From assembly GCF_003097135.1 (NCBI RefSeq), contig NZ_QEQL01000003.1, positions 372,001 to 436,000 of the forward strand: a stretch of DNA of 64,000 nt. The letters are read 5' to 3'. Below are positions 35,739 through 44,192 of the stretch, piece by piece. How positions within the stretch are numbered: position 1 is the first letter of the stretch; each line of letters begins with the position of its first letter. Position numbers and translations under genes: made by a program. The notes under the pieces were generated by a model, which was given only the letters and a program-made list of their open reading frames with translations, was not told the DNA's origin and did no database searches. This DNA comes from Pseudomonas sp. URIL14HWK12:I12. Lineage in GTDB: Bacteria > Pseudomonadota > Gammaproteobacteria > Pseudomonadales > Pseudomonadaceae.

Positions 35739-36443
35739 ATGCTGCAACGCTTCGTATGGAAGCTGCTGCCCAAGGCGCAGCGTACTTTCCTGCTTCATCG
35801 AATGCCGGTCATCGACCGCCAGGTCGTGAACCGTGCGATGTCAGGCAATATTCGTTTTCCTGCCGCCTTCGCCGAACGGCGCTGCCTCTTCATCCATGTG
35901 CCCAAGTGCGCTGGCAACAGCGTCTGCGCAGCGCTGTTCGATGATTGGTGCCCGGGCCATCTGCCTTTGTACTGGTATGAGGCGCAGTTCCCGGCCCAGT
36001 ACGCCGAGGCCTTCAAGTTCGCATTCGTACGTGACCCGCTGGAGCGCGCCTATTCAGCCTATGCCTTCCTGCAGGGCGCTGACCTGCCCGAGCGCGACGG
36101 GCCAGCCCGTGCTCTGGTCAATGCATTCGGCTGCTTCGATGAATTCGTAATGGGGTGGCTGACCGAAGAGAACGTGCAGCGGCAGGTGCATTTTGCGCCG
36201 CAGACGCGCTTTCTGGTCGATGGCCTGGGCCGCCTGGCCATGGACTTCATCGGCCGCCATGAAACCCTGGAGCAAGACTTCGCCAGTGTCTGCCGGCAAC
36301 TGGGGTTAAGCGCTTCACTGCCCATGCGCAACGTTTCGCCAAGGCGCGAAGTGCCCAGTGCCCGTGACGTAGCCAGCATCAGAACACGCGAGCGGATTCG
36401 CCGGGTCTATCGCCGTGACTACGAGTTGCTGGGCTATGAATGA
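35739..36443 (+). CDS. Sulfotransferase family protein
   Basis: PAPS-dependent carbohydrate sulfotransferase-like protein of 234 aa. The 5'-phosphosulfate loop FIHVPKCAGNSV (residues about 51-62) and the 3'-phosphate motif FVRDPLERAYSAY (about 97-109) are both intact, typical of the sulfotransferase family 2 / HNK-1 type. No signal peptide is visible; it should act in the cytoplasm, where PAPS is made. The acceptor is unknown, but its place between msbA and hldE and its 8-nt overlap with an APS kinase point to an LPS or surface sugar. Confidence 0.85.
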   Translation: MLQRFVWKLLPKAQRTFLLHRMPVIDRQVVNRAMSGNIRFPAAFAERRCLFIHVPKCAGNSVCAALFDDWCPGHLPLYWYEAQFPAQYAEAFKFAFVRDPLERAYSAYAFLQGADLPERDGPARALVNAFGCFDEFVMGWLTEENVQRQVHFAPQTRFLVDGLGRLAMDFIGRHETLEQDFASVCRQLGLSASLPMRNVSPRREVPSARDVASIRTRERIRRVYRRDYELLGYE

Positions 36444-37035
36444 CCTCTCACAAGCCGGTTTCATCCACCCCTTCAGCCTGGCCGTGCAGCCGTGGCAGCG
36501 CGCAGCCCTCAAGGGGCAGCGAGGCCGCTGCATCTGGCTGACGGGGTATTCAGGCGCGGGCAAGTCTACCCTCGCTGCCCATTTGGAAGCAGCGCTGCTC
36601 AGCCGCGGCCGCCATACCTTCGTGCTCGACGGCGATAACGTGCGAGCGGGGCTTTGCCAGGACCTGGGCATGAGCCCCGAGGAGCGCCGCGAGAACATTC
36701 GCCGCATGGCTGAGGTGGCCCGCCTGATGGTCGACGCTGGGCTGATCGTCATCGTCGCGGCCATCTCGCCGTTCGAGGCGGACCGGCAGGCTGCCCGGGC
36801 ACTGTTCGACGATCAAACGTTTTTTCTCGTGCACGTGAGCACGTCGCTCAAGGAGTGTGCCCGCAGAGATCCAAAGGGCCTTTATCGGGCGGCCCGGGAA
36901 GGTCGGGTACGCCAGTTCACAGGGGTCGACAGCCCCTACGAAGCGCCGCCGGTAGCAGATTACGTAATCGATACCACGCAGGCGTCACTTGAGCACTGTA
37001 CGCAACGGCTCACCCAGGCCTTGCTTGCAGGTTGA
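36436..37035 (+). CDS. cysC: Adenylyl-sulfate (APS) kinase, stand-alone
   Basis: Phosphorylates APS to PAPS, the sulfate donor. The protein is 199 aa. Walker A GYSGAGKST, the LDGDNVRAGL substrate motif and the C-terminal FTGVDSPYEAP signature are all present. Translation is coupled to the sulfotransferase (ATG inside its last codons). Pseudomonads usually make PAPS for assimilation with a CysNC fusion elsewhere, so this copy is probably dedicated to the adjacent sulfotransferase; inference from context. Confidence 0.93.
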   Translation: MNDLSQAGFIHPFSLAVQPWQRAALKGQRGRCIWLTGYSGAGKSTLAAHLEAALLSRGRHTFVLDGDNVRAGLCQDLGMSPEERRENIRRMAEVARLMVDAGLIVIVAAISPFEADRQAARALFDDQTFFLVHVSTSLKECARRDPKGLYRAAREGRVRQFTGVDSPYEAPPVADYVIDTTQASLEHCTQRLTQALLAG

Positions 37036-37063
37036 GGGGGCTGTCGGGCCGCCGGCCGGGCTG

Positions 37064-37072
37064 TGCTAATAT
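37064..37072 (+). promoter_or_regulatory. Extended -10 promoter of hldE
   Basis: TGCTAATAT (TGn plus TAATAT at 37067-37072) lies 34 bp before the hldE ATG in the 71-bp gap after cysC. No good -35 is visible. Confidence 0.5.
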
Positions 37073-37106
37073 CCACGCCCTGTTCATTCTGTAGATGGGT
37101 TGGTCC

Positions 37107-38528
37107 ATGAAGTTGTCGATGCCGCGTTTCGAGCGGGCCCCGGTCCTGGTGGTTGGCGATGTGATGCTCGACCGCTACTGGCACGGCGGCACCTCGCGCA
37201 TTTCGCCCGAGGCCCCCGTGCCGGTGGTGAGGGTCGAGCAGATCGAAGACCGCCCTGGCGGTGCCGCCAACGTCGCGCTCAACATCGCGGCCCTCGGCGC
37301 ACCTGCCGCCCTGGTGGGCGTTACCGGTGAGGACGAAGCCGCCGAAAGCCTGGCCGCCAGCCTGAAGGCTGCGGGCGTGCGTACCGGCTTCCAGCGCATC
37401 GCCCACCAGCCCACCATCGTCAAGCTGCGGGTGATGAGCCGCCACCAGCAATTGCTGCGTATCGACTTCGAAGAGCCTTTTGCCACCGACCCGGTACACC
37501 TCAGTGCTGAGGTCGATGCACTGCTCGACGGCGTCAAGGTGCTGGTGCTGTCCGACTACGGCAAGGGGGCACTGAAGAATCATCAGCAGCTCATCCAGGC
37601 CGCCCGCGCGCGCAGCATACCGGTGCTCGCCGACCCCAAGGGCAAAGACTTCTCCATCTACCGTGGTGCGAGCCTGATCACGCCCAACCTCAGTGAGTTC
37701 GAGGCTATTGTCGGCCGCTGCGCCGATGAGGCGGAGCTGGTGACCAAGGGCGCGACCCTGATGGCCGAGCTTGAGCTCGGTGCGCTGCTGGTAACCCGTG
37801 GCGAACACGGCATGACCCTGCTGCGCCCAGGCCATCAGGCGCTGCATTTGCCGGCCCGTGCTCGTGAAGTGTTCGACGTGACCGGCGCTGGCGATACCGT
37901 CATCTCCACGTTGGCCGCTTCCCTGGCTGCCGGCGAAGAGTTGCCGCACGCAGTGGCATTGGCGAACCTGGCTGCAGGGATCGTGGTTGGCAAGCTGGGG
38001 ACCGCCGCGATCAGTGCGCCTGAACTGCGCCGGGCGATTTCGCGGGCCGAAGGCTCCGAGCGCGGTGTGCTCACCCTTGAGCAACTGCAACTGGCTATCG
38101 AAGACGCCCGGGCCCATGGGGAGAAGATCGTCTTCACCAATGGCTGCTTCGATATCCTGCATGCCGGCCATGTGACCTACCTGGAACAGGCCGCGGCCCA
38201 GGGCGACCGCCTGATCGTGGCCGTCAACGACGACGCTTCGGTCAGCCGCCTGAAAGGGCCGGGGCGGCCGATCAACAGCGTTGACCGGCGCATGGCCGTG
38301 CTGGCTGGGCTCGGGGCGGTCGACTGGGTGATCAGCTTCGCCGAAGGCACCCCTGAGAAATTGCTGGAGCAGGTGCGCCCCGACGTACTGGTCAAAGGCG
38401 GCGACTACGGCATCGACCAGGTGGTCGGTGCCGACATCGTCAAAGCCTACGGCGGCGAAGTGCGTGTGCTGGGGCTTGTGGAAAACAGCTCCACCACCGC
38501 CATCGTCGAGAAGATCCGCAGCCGCTGA
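37107..38528 (+). CDS. hldE: Bifunctional heptose-7-phosphate kinase / heptose-1-phosphate adenylyltransferase
   Basis: Makes ADP-D-glycero-beta-D-manno-heptose, the precursor for WaaC and WaaF. The protein is 473 aa. The N-terminal ribokinase-like domain (1 to about 315) has VVGDVMLDRYW, RPGGAANVA and DVTGAGDTV. The C-terminal cytidylyltransferase-like domain has NGCFDILHAGH and KGGDY. The start at 37107 (MKLSMPRF) matches family members; an ATG four codons earlier is less likely. Confidence 0.97.
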   Translation: MKLSMPRFERAPVLVVGDVMLDRYWHGGTSRISPEAPVPVVRVEQIEDRPGGAANVALNIAALGAPAALVGVTGEDEAAESLAASLKAAGVRTGFQRIAHQPTIVKLRVMSRHQQLLRIDFEEPFATDPVHLSAEVDALLDGVKVLVLSDYGKGALKNHQQLIQAARARSIPVLADPKGKDFSIYRGASLITPNLSEFEAIVGRCADEAELVTKGATLMAELELGALLVTRGEHGMTLLRPGHQALHLPARAREVFDVTGAGDTVISTLAASLAAGEELPHAVALANLAAGIVVGKLGTAAISAPELRRAISRAEGSERGVLTLEQLQLAIEDARAHGEKIVFTNGCFDILHAGHVTYLEQAAAQGDRLIVAVNDDASVSRLKGPGRPINSVDRRMAVLAGLGAVDWVISFAEGTPEKLLEQVRPDVLVKGGDYGIDQVVGADIVKAYGGEVRVLGLVENSSTTAIVEKIRSR

Positions 38529-38549
38529 GCGGCTTGCCAGGTGGCGGGG

Positions 38550-39509
38550 CTACAGCTTGTGCCGCGCCAGCCTGATCAACGCCCTGGCTTTGGTCGCGAC
38601 TTTTTTCAGCCCACTCCTGCGCACTGCCGGCACTTCAAGCCCCTGGCGGTGCAGCCAGTCTTTCCATTTCACCCGCTCCTCGCGCACCACCCAGCCTTCC
38701 TGGCTCGCGAAGCTTTCCGCCAAGAACAGCCCGCGGGTGGGCGCGGCGTGGAGTTCGCCCTTGCGCAAGGTGTAAAGCTCCGGCAGGGGCTTTCCCCCGT
38801 CCAGCGGTATCAGATAGAGGTCAGGGCGCTTGCGGCTCAGGCGGGCCACCAGCTGGTCGTTTTCCAACCGTTCGTCCACGTGGTACAGGCTAAGGCCCTT
38901 GGCTTCCTTGGGCACTTCCAGGCGCAGGTCATAAACCAGCTGCAGCGATGCAGTGGGCAGGTGCACGTAGGCCCTTGGCTGCTCGATCAACGCTTGGGCG
39001 CCGCAGAGCACCGTGCGCGCGGCCCCGGCCTTAGGGATCAGGTCGAAGGTCGGGGTTTCGCGGTACTTCAGGGCACCGCCGTAGGCGTCCGGTAGCCAGG
39101 TTTCCTTGAAGCGCCCATTGAGCCAACCGCCGGGCGTTTCGAGCAGGCACTCTTCAGCCACTTCCTGAACGGCCGTGTGCAGCGGCAGGTTCAGCTCATG
39201 GGCTGGCACATAGCCGGAAATCAGCTTGAGCACCACATCGCCACGGTCCTCGCGGCGCTGGCGCACCAGCACCCAGTAGTCGCGGCCCTGCCAGGCAAGG
39301 GTGAGGCGTACCGAAACGCCCAGGTTGGCCAGCTCGATGGAAAACTGCTCGGGGTCGTCGACGGCGATGGGCTGGCGGCGCTCGAGGGTTTGCGTGAAAT
39401 TCTGGGGCATGCCCACGCTCTGGTAGGCCAGCGCCTGGGGTGTGGCCTCCACGAACAGCGGCAGGGTCTTGAAATTGCCTGGGTTCTTGCGGATCAGCGT
39501 TTGCGGCAT
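38550..39509 (-). CDS. Conserved Pseudomonas protein with a degenerate Nudix-like motif (PA4993 type)
   Basis: Protein of 319 aa, soluble, with no signal peptide or membrane segment. Function not recognised. Around residue 100-125 it carries GYVPAHE followed nine residues later by QEVAEE, resembling a Nudix box (G-x5-E-x7-REVxEE) with two extra residues and Arg replaced by Gln. It may therefore be a Nudix-fold protein with altered or lost hydrolase activity. Upstream of and co-directional with nothing close; tail-to-tail with hldE. The same gene sits beside hldE in other pseudomonads. Confidence 0.7.
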   Translation of the reverse strand: MPQTLIRKNPGNFKTLPLFVEATPQALAYQSVGMPQNFTQTLERRQPIAVDDPEQFSIELANLGVSVRLTLAWQGRDYWVLVRQRREDRGDVVLKLISGYVPAHELNLPLHTAVQEVAEECLLETPGGWLNGRFKETWLPDAYGGALKYRETPTFDLIPKAGAARTVLCGAQALIEQPRAYVHLPTASLQLVYDLRLEVPKEAKGLSLYHVDERLENDQLVARLSRKRPDLYLIPLDGGKPLPELYTLRKGELHAAPTRGLFLAESFASQEGWVVREERVKWKDWLHRQGLEVPAVRRSGLKKVATKARALIRLARHKL

Positions 39510-39545
39510 ACAGGGTCCTTGGTCAGGGCGCCGGGCCGCGGGCGA

Positions 39546-40355
39546 TCATCGGCCGGCAATCACGGCGGCGGCCGTAGCCACATTGTGTGCCAGGTGCACG
39601 GGGTTGATGGTCCCGACGATAGCACTGGTGACCCCCGGCTCGCCAAACAGCAACTGGAAGCTGGCGCGGACAGGGTCTTGCCCGGCCAGGCAGGCGTGCC
39701 CGCTGGCCAGCGCTTTCTTCACCAGAATGCCCTTGCCATGTGACAGGGCGTGGTCGATCACCGGGCGCTCCGTGCGTTCGTTCAGATTGTAGGTGACCAT
39801 GGCGCAGTCGCCGCGTTCCAAGGCAAGCAACCCACCTTCCACGGTTTTGCCGGAAAACCCGAAGCCCAGCAGCTTGCCCTCGCGCTTGAGCTCGGCCAGC
39901 GTGTCGTAAACGCCTTCGTCTTGCAGGATGCGCATATCCTCGCCATTGGAGTGCACCAGGACCAGATCGATGCGGTCGGTCTCCAGGCGTTTGAGGCTGC
40001 GTTCCACCGAAAGCCGCGTGTGGGCGGCGCTGAAGTCGAAGCTGGACTGGCCGGCAGTGAATTCCTCACCCACCTTGCTGACGATCACCCATTCATCGCG
40101 CTGGCCGCGAAGCAGCGGGCCCAGGCGCTCCTCGCTCACACCATAGGCCGGGGCCGTGTCGAGCAGGTTGATGCCCAGGTCACGAGCCTGGCGTAGCAGC
40201 ATGCGCGCTTCTTCATCGGTGGGAATAGTGAAGCCGCTGGGGTACTTGACGCCTTGATCGCGCCCGAATTTGACCGTGCCCAAACCCAAAGGCGAAACCA
40301 GAGGGCCGCCAAGGCCCAGAGGGCGATGGTGCGCGTGCAGTGTCGGTAGGCTCAT
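39546..40355 (-). CDS. Aldo/keto reductase family protein (PA4992 type)
   Basis: NAD(P)H-dependent oxidoreductase of 269 aa with a TIM-barrel fold. The catalytic tetrad is visible: Asp and Tyr in LLDTAPAYG, Lys in VSKVGEE and His in VLVHSNG. The C-terminal cofactor region has SAIVGTINPVHL. The ATG at 40355 overlaps the stop of the upstream FAD oxidoreductase (ATGA), so the two are co-translated. Substrate unknown. Confidence 0.88.
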   Translation of the reverse strand: MSLPTLHAHHRPLGLGGPLVSPLGLGTVKFGRDQGVKYPSGFTIPTDEEARMLLRQARDLGINLLDTAPAYGVSEERLGPLLRGQRDEWVIVSKVGEEFTAGQSSFDFSAAHTRLSVERSLKRLETDRIDLVLVHSNGEDMRILQDEGVYDTLAELKREGKLLGFGFSGKTVEGGLLALERGDCAMVTYNLNERTERPVIDHALSHGKGILVKKALASGHACLAGQDPVRASFQLLFGEPGVTSAIVGTINPVHLAHNVATAAAVIAGR

Positions 40356-41527
40356 GGCAGCAGGGTCTCCCAGGGGGCCTGGCCCAAGGCAGGTGCTGGC
40401 AGGGCTGGCAGGGCAGGGTGGGGTTGCGGCCGGATGTGGTCGCGTTCGAGCGCGGCGAACACGCGGTCTGAGAAGTCCGGCGCCAACGCCAGCTTGGTGG
40501 GCCAGCCCACCAGCAGCCTGCCTTGATCCGCAAGAAAGGCGTTGTCGGGGCGTACCAGCCCTGATTGTGCGGGCTCGGCGCGGTCGACGCGCAGCGTGGC
40601 CCAATGCAGGCCGCTCTGATCAAGCCAGGGCATGAGGTCGGCGAGCTCGCGTTGGGCGGCGGCGATTTGTTGCTCGGGGGTGCGGCCTACCGCGTCGCCT
40701 TCAGCGATATCGCCCCCCAGGTACCAGACCCATTGGCCATCGGCGGCCGGGTGCGTGGTCACTGTGACGCGCGGCTTGGGCCCACCGCCCAGGCAGTGTG
40801 CATACAGCGGCTTGAGCGCAGTACCTTTGGCCAACACCATGTGCAATGGCCGGCGCTGCATGGCCGGCTCCTTGACCCCCAGCGCCGCGAGCAGGTGGGC
40901 GGTACCGCCCCCGGCACTGAGCACGATGCGTTGCGCGCGAATGTTACGGCCATCGACCGCCAGGCCGACCAGGTCACCGCCTTCATGCAACGCGGTGACC
41001 TGGTCGCCTCGCAGCAGGCTGCCCGCGCCCAGCTCGGCCAGGCGGGCGATCAGGCTGGGGGTGTCGACCACCAACTCGGCCAGGCGATAGACCTTGCCTT
41101 TGAACTTGGGATGCTGAAGCGCGGGTGGCAGTTGCTCGCCTTTGACGGCGTCGACCCGGCCGCGCACCGCCTTGCTCGCGAAAAAACTGGTGAGGTTGCC
41201 GGCCAGCGTGCCTGGCGACCACAGGTAGTGGGCGCTCGACAGCAGCCGCACGGGGGAGAGGTCCAGCTCGCCATCGCCTGCCAAGGCCTCGCGCCAGCGC
41301 CGTGGCATGTCGGCAATGGCCTCGGAGGCGCCGGTGAGGGCGCCGTGCAAAGCGTATTTGGTGCCACCATGGATGATGCCCTGGGATTTCAGGCTCTGGC
41401 CGCCACCCAAGGTGGCGTTTTCCACCAGCACGGTCGAATAGCCGGCGCGGCGCAGGCGGGCGTTGAGCCAGAGCCCGGCGATACCCGCGCCCACGATCAG
41501 CACGTCTGTGGAAACAACCTCGGCCAT
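40352..41527 (-). CDS. FAD-dependent oxidoreductase, DAO/GlpD-like (PA4991 type)
   Basis: Flavoenzyme of 391 aa. N-terminal Rossmann motif VLIVGAGIAGLWLNARLRRAG (dinucleotide-binding GxGxxG) and a later SAGGGTAHL match the D-amino-acid-oxidase-like fold. Substrate not predictable. The ATG at 41527 has GAGGAG 5 nt upstream. Forms a two-gene operon with the aldo/keto reductase. Confidence 0.87.
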   Translation of the reverse strand: MAEVVSTDVLIVGAGIAGLWLNARLRRAGYSTVLVENATLGGGQSLKSQGIIHGGTKYALHGALTGASEAIADMPRRWREALAGDGELDLSPVRLLSSAHYLWSPGTLAGNLTSFFASKAVRGRVDAVKGEQLPPALQHPKFKGKVYRLAELVVDTPSLIARLAELGAGSLLRGDQVTALHEGGDLVGLAVDGRNIRAQRIVLSAGGGTAHLLAALGVKEPAMQRRPLHMVLAKGTALKPLYAHCLGGGPKPRVTVTTHPAADGQWVWYLGGDIAEGDAVGRTPEQQIAAAQRELADLMPWLDQSGLHWATLRVDRAEPAQSGLVRPDNAFLADQGRLLVGWPTKLALAPDFSDRVFAALERDHIRPQPHPALPALPAPALGQAPWETLLP

Positions 41528-41567
41528 GGGGGCTCCTCGAGAAGGGCAAAGGCGCCAGTATATCAAC

Positions 41568-41900
41568 CTAGTGCCCGGAGGATTGCGAGAACAGCTGAAT
41601 GACCAGCACCCCGCTGACGATCAAGCCCATGCCTGCGATGGCCGGCAGGTCGAGCTTCTGGCCATACACGAACACTGCCGCGACGCTGACCAGCACGATC
41701 CCCAGCCCAGACCAGATCGCATAGGTCAGGCCCACCGGGATCTGCCGCATCACCAGGGTCAGCATGAAGAATGCGGTGCCGTAGCCCAGCACCATCAGCA
41801 ACAGGGGCAGCGGTGTGCTCAGGCCTTTGACGGCCTTCATCGACAAGGTGGCGATCACTTCGGCGCAGATGGCGATAACCAGGTAGTAGTAGGCAGTCAT
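41568..41900 (-). CDS. emrE: SMR-family multidrug efflux protein (EmrE-like)
   Basis: Proton-coupled exporter of 110 aa with four transmembrane helices; exports lipophilic cations. The essential membrane glutamate is Glu14 (AICAEVIATLSMK). The WSGLGIVLVS segment in helix 3 is typical. GGAGGG lies 7 nt before the ATG. Divergent from a LysR gene; the 95-bp gap carries that regulator's box. Confidence 0.92.
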   Translation of the reverse strand: MTAYYYLVIAICAEVIATLSMKAVKGLSTPLPLLLMVLGYGTAFFMLTLVMRQIPVGLTYAIWSGLGIVLVSVAAVFVYGQKLDLPAIAGMGLIVSGVLVIQLFSQSSGH

Positions 41901-41971
41901 GGCATAACCCTCCGATGTGGGCCAGTGAATGAGCGAATTTTCCGGCTGAACTCAGATGGGGTAAAGTCATT

Positions 41972-41994
41972 ACCTATCTGGTTTGGAGATAGGT
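41972..41994. promoter_or_regulatory. LysR-type T-N11-A operator
   Basis: ACCTATCT (41972-41979) and AGATAGGT (41987-41994) form a perfect 8-bp inverted repeat with a 7-nt centre, containing ATC-N9-GAT (T-N11-A). It ends 1 bp before the LysR start codon, so the regulator probably represses itself and could act on the divergent emrE gene. Confidence 0.75.
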
Positions 41995-41995
41995 T

Positions 41996-42886
41996 ATGGC
42001 ACTTCGTTGGACGCTCGAGCAGATCGAATTGTTCGTCGCCGTGGCCGCGCAGCGCTCGTTCTCGGCGGTCGCTCGAGACAGGCGTAAAGCGCAATCGGCA
42101 ATCAGTGGGGCGGTCGCGGCACTTGAGGATAACCTCGGGGTGCTGTTGTTCGAGCGCAGCAGTGGCCGCCAGCCGCAGCTCACAGAGGCCGGGGCCAATC
42201 TGCTGGAGGAGGCGCGGGAATTGCTCCGCCAGAGCGAACGCCTTGATGGCCGCGCAGCAGCATTGTTGCGCGGCCAGGAGCCCAGGCTGTGCCTGGCGCA
42301 CGACGAGGCGATGCCCTACCAGCCAGTGCTCGACAGCCTGGCCGAGCTTGCCGAGCGCCATCCGCTTATCGAGGTGCAACTGGCGAGTGCCGCTCAAGGC
42401 GCCGTGGTGGCCCGGTTGCTTGCACGGGAGGCCGACCTGGGCCTGGCTTTCAGCCACGAGCGCATGCCCCAGGCGCTGGAGCGTCGCGCCGTGGGCAGCG
42501 TGGAGATGGTAACCGTGTGCCCGGTGGGCCACCCGCTGGCGGGTGTCGCCAGCGTCACCCGCCGTGAACTGGCCCGGCACCGCCAGTTACTGATGGCGAT
42601 GCCGCGCAGCAGCTACGCCGGCGGCGAGCAGATCAGCCCGCAGGCCTGGCGCGCAGACAGCTTCTACGCCATGGCCGAATGGCTGATGCGGGGCTTGGGC
42701 TGGGCCTGGTTACCCCGCCATGTGGTGCAATACCCCGCGTATCTGGGCCGAATGGTGGAGCTGCGCAGCGACTGGGTGCCACCGGCACTGGTGGTGGAAT
42801 TGCTGTGGCGCCGTGACGAAGCGCTGGGGCCGGTGGCCAGTTGGCTGGCGCAACGTTTCGCTGCGCATCTGCGTGCGATTGGCTGA
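41996..42886 (+). CDS. LysR-family transcriptional regulator (PA4989 type)
   Basis: DNA-binding regulator of 296 aa. The N-terminal winged helix reads LEQIELFVAVAAQRSFSAVA...SAISGAVAALEDNLGVLLFER (residues about 7-53). An effector-binding domain follows. The inducer is unknown. Divergent from emrE with a T-N11-A palindrome between them. The start overlaps that operator's edge, so little 5' leader is possible. Confidence 0.92.
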   Translation: MALRWTLEQIELFVAVAAQRSFSAVARDRRKAQSAISGAVAALEDNLGVLLFERSSGRQPQLTEAGANLLEEARELLRQSERLDGRAAALLRGQEPRLCLAHDEAMPYQPVLDSLAELAERHPLIEVQLASAAQGAVVARLLAREADLGLAFSHERMPQALERRAVGSVEMVTVCPVGHPLAGVASVTRRELARHRQLLMAMPRSSYAGGEQISPQAWRADSFYAMAEWLMRGLGWAWLPRHVVQYPAYLGRMVELRSDWVPPALVVELLWRRDEALGPVASWLAQRFAAHLRAIG

Positions 42887-42911
42887 CCGCCTTGAGGTAC
42901 ACTTCGCGGCC

Positions 42912-44192
42912 ATGAACAGACACCTCTATACCCTGTTGTTTACCCTGGCGCTGCCGATCATCGCCCTGCGCCTCTGGCTGCGCGGTCGCAAGGCCCCGGC
43001 GTATCGCCAGCGCATTGGCGAGCGCTTCGCCCTGAGCCTGCCGCCGCTGCCTACCTCCGGTATCTGGGTTCACGCGGTGTCGGTAGGCGAAAGCATCGCG
43101 GCAGCACCCCTGGTGCGTGAGTTGCTGGCGCAATACCCGGGGTTGCCCGTGGTGATGACCTGCATGACGCCCACCGGCTCAGAGCGCATTCGCGCGCTGT
43201 TCGCCAGCGAGCCTCGGGTGCACCACTGCTACCTGCCATACGACCTGCCCTGGATGGTGCGCCGTTTCCTGAGCCACACCCGCCCTCGCCTGGCGGTGGT
43301 GATGGAGACCGAGCTATGGCCCAACTATGTCGATGTGTGCGCCGTGCGCGGCATCCCTATGGCCCTGGCCAACGCTCGCCTGTCGGCGCGCTCGGCCAAG
43401 GGCTACGGGCGCTTTCCCAAACTCACTCGGCCGATGCTGGGCGCGCTCAAGCTGATCGCGGCCCAGACCGAAACCGAAGCCGAGCGTTTTCGCCAATTGG
43501 GTGCGCGCCCGGAATGCGTGCAGGTTACCGGCTCGATCAAGTTCGATCTGAAAGTCCCCGGCCATCTTGCCAGTGAGGCGGCCCTGCTGCGGGAGCAGTG
43601 GCAGGCCACCGCGCGGCCGGTCTGGATTGCCGCCAGCACGCATGCCGGTGAAGACGAGTACGTGCTGGCAGCGCATCGGCTGCTGCTGCAGCACTGCCCT
43701 GATGCCTTGTTACTGCTGGTGCCGCGCCATCCCGAGCGCTTCGACGAAGTGCATCGCCTGGCGGTGGGCGAGGGGTTCGCCTGCGTGCGCCGTTCGAGTG
43801 GCGAGCCGGTGCAGGCCGATACCCAGGTGATGGTCGGTGACACCATGGGCGAGCTGCTGTTTCTCTACGCCTTGGCCGATATCGCCTTCGTCGGCGGCAG
43901 CCTGGTGCCGACCGGTGGGCACAACCTGCTCGAGCCCGCCGCCCTTCGCCGCCCGGTGCTGAGCGGCCCGCACCTGTTCAATTTTCTCGATATCGCCGCG
44001 CAGTTGCGCGACGCCCAGGCCCTGCGCGTGGTGGAAAACGCAGAGGAGCTGGCCGAGGCCCTGCGCGAGTTGATCGAGCTGCCGCAGACCGCCGAGCGCA
44101 TGAGCGTGGCGGGGCTTGAGGTGATGCGCGCCAATCAGGGCGCGCTGGGCAGGCTAGTGGCGGCGCTGCGGGCGGTCGGCCCGCCGGTTTGA
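42912..44192 (+). CDS. waaA: Kdo transferase (3-deoxy-D-manno-octulosonic acid transferase)
   Basis: Adds Kdo residues to lipid IVA on the inner face of the inner membrane, an essential step. The protein is 426 aa, GT30. An N-terminal membrane anchor is at about 4-22, then HAVSVGESIAAAPLV with the catalytic Glu, and C-terminal GGSLVPTGGHNLLEPA. The ATG at 42912 lies 25 bp after the LysR stop. The last 58 bp overlap the 3' end of tolC on the other strand. Confidence 0.96.
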   Translation: MNRHLYTLLFTLALPIIALRLWLRGRKAPAYRQRIGERFALSLPPLPTSGIWVHAVSVGESIAAAPLVRELLAQYPGLPVVMTCMTPTGSERIRALFASEPRVHHCYLPYDLPWMVRRFLSHTRPRLAVVMETELWPNYVDVCAVRGIPMALANARLSARSAKGYGRFPKLTRPMLGALKLIAAQTETEAERFRQLGARPECVQVTGSIKFDLKVPGHLASEAALLREQWQATARPVWIAASTHAGEDEYVLAAHRLLLQHCPDALLLLVPRHPERFDEVHRLAVGEGFACVRRSSGEPVQADTQVMVGDTMGELLFLYALADIAFVGGSLVPTGGHNLLEPAALRRPVLSGPHLFNFLDIAAQLRDAQALRVVENAEELAEALRELIELPQTAERMSVAGLEVMRANQGALGRLVAALRAVGPPV

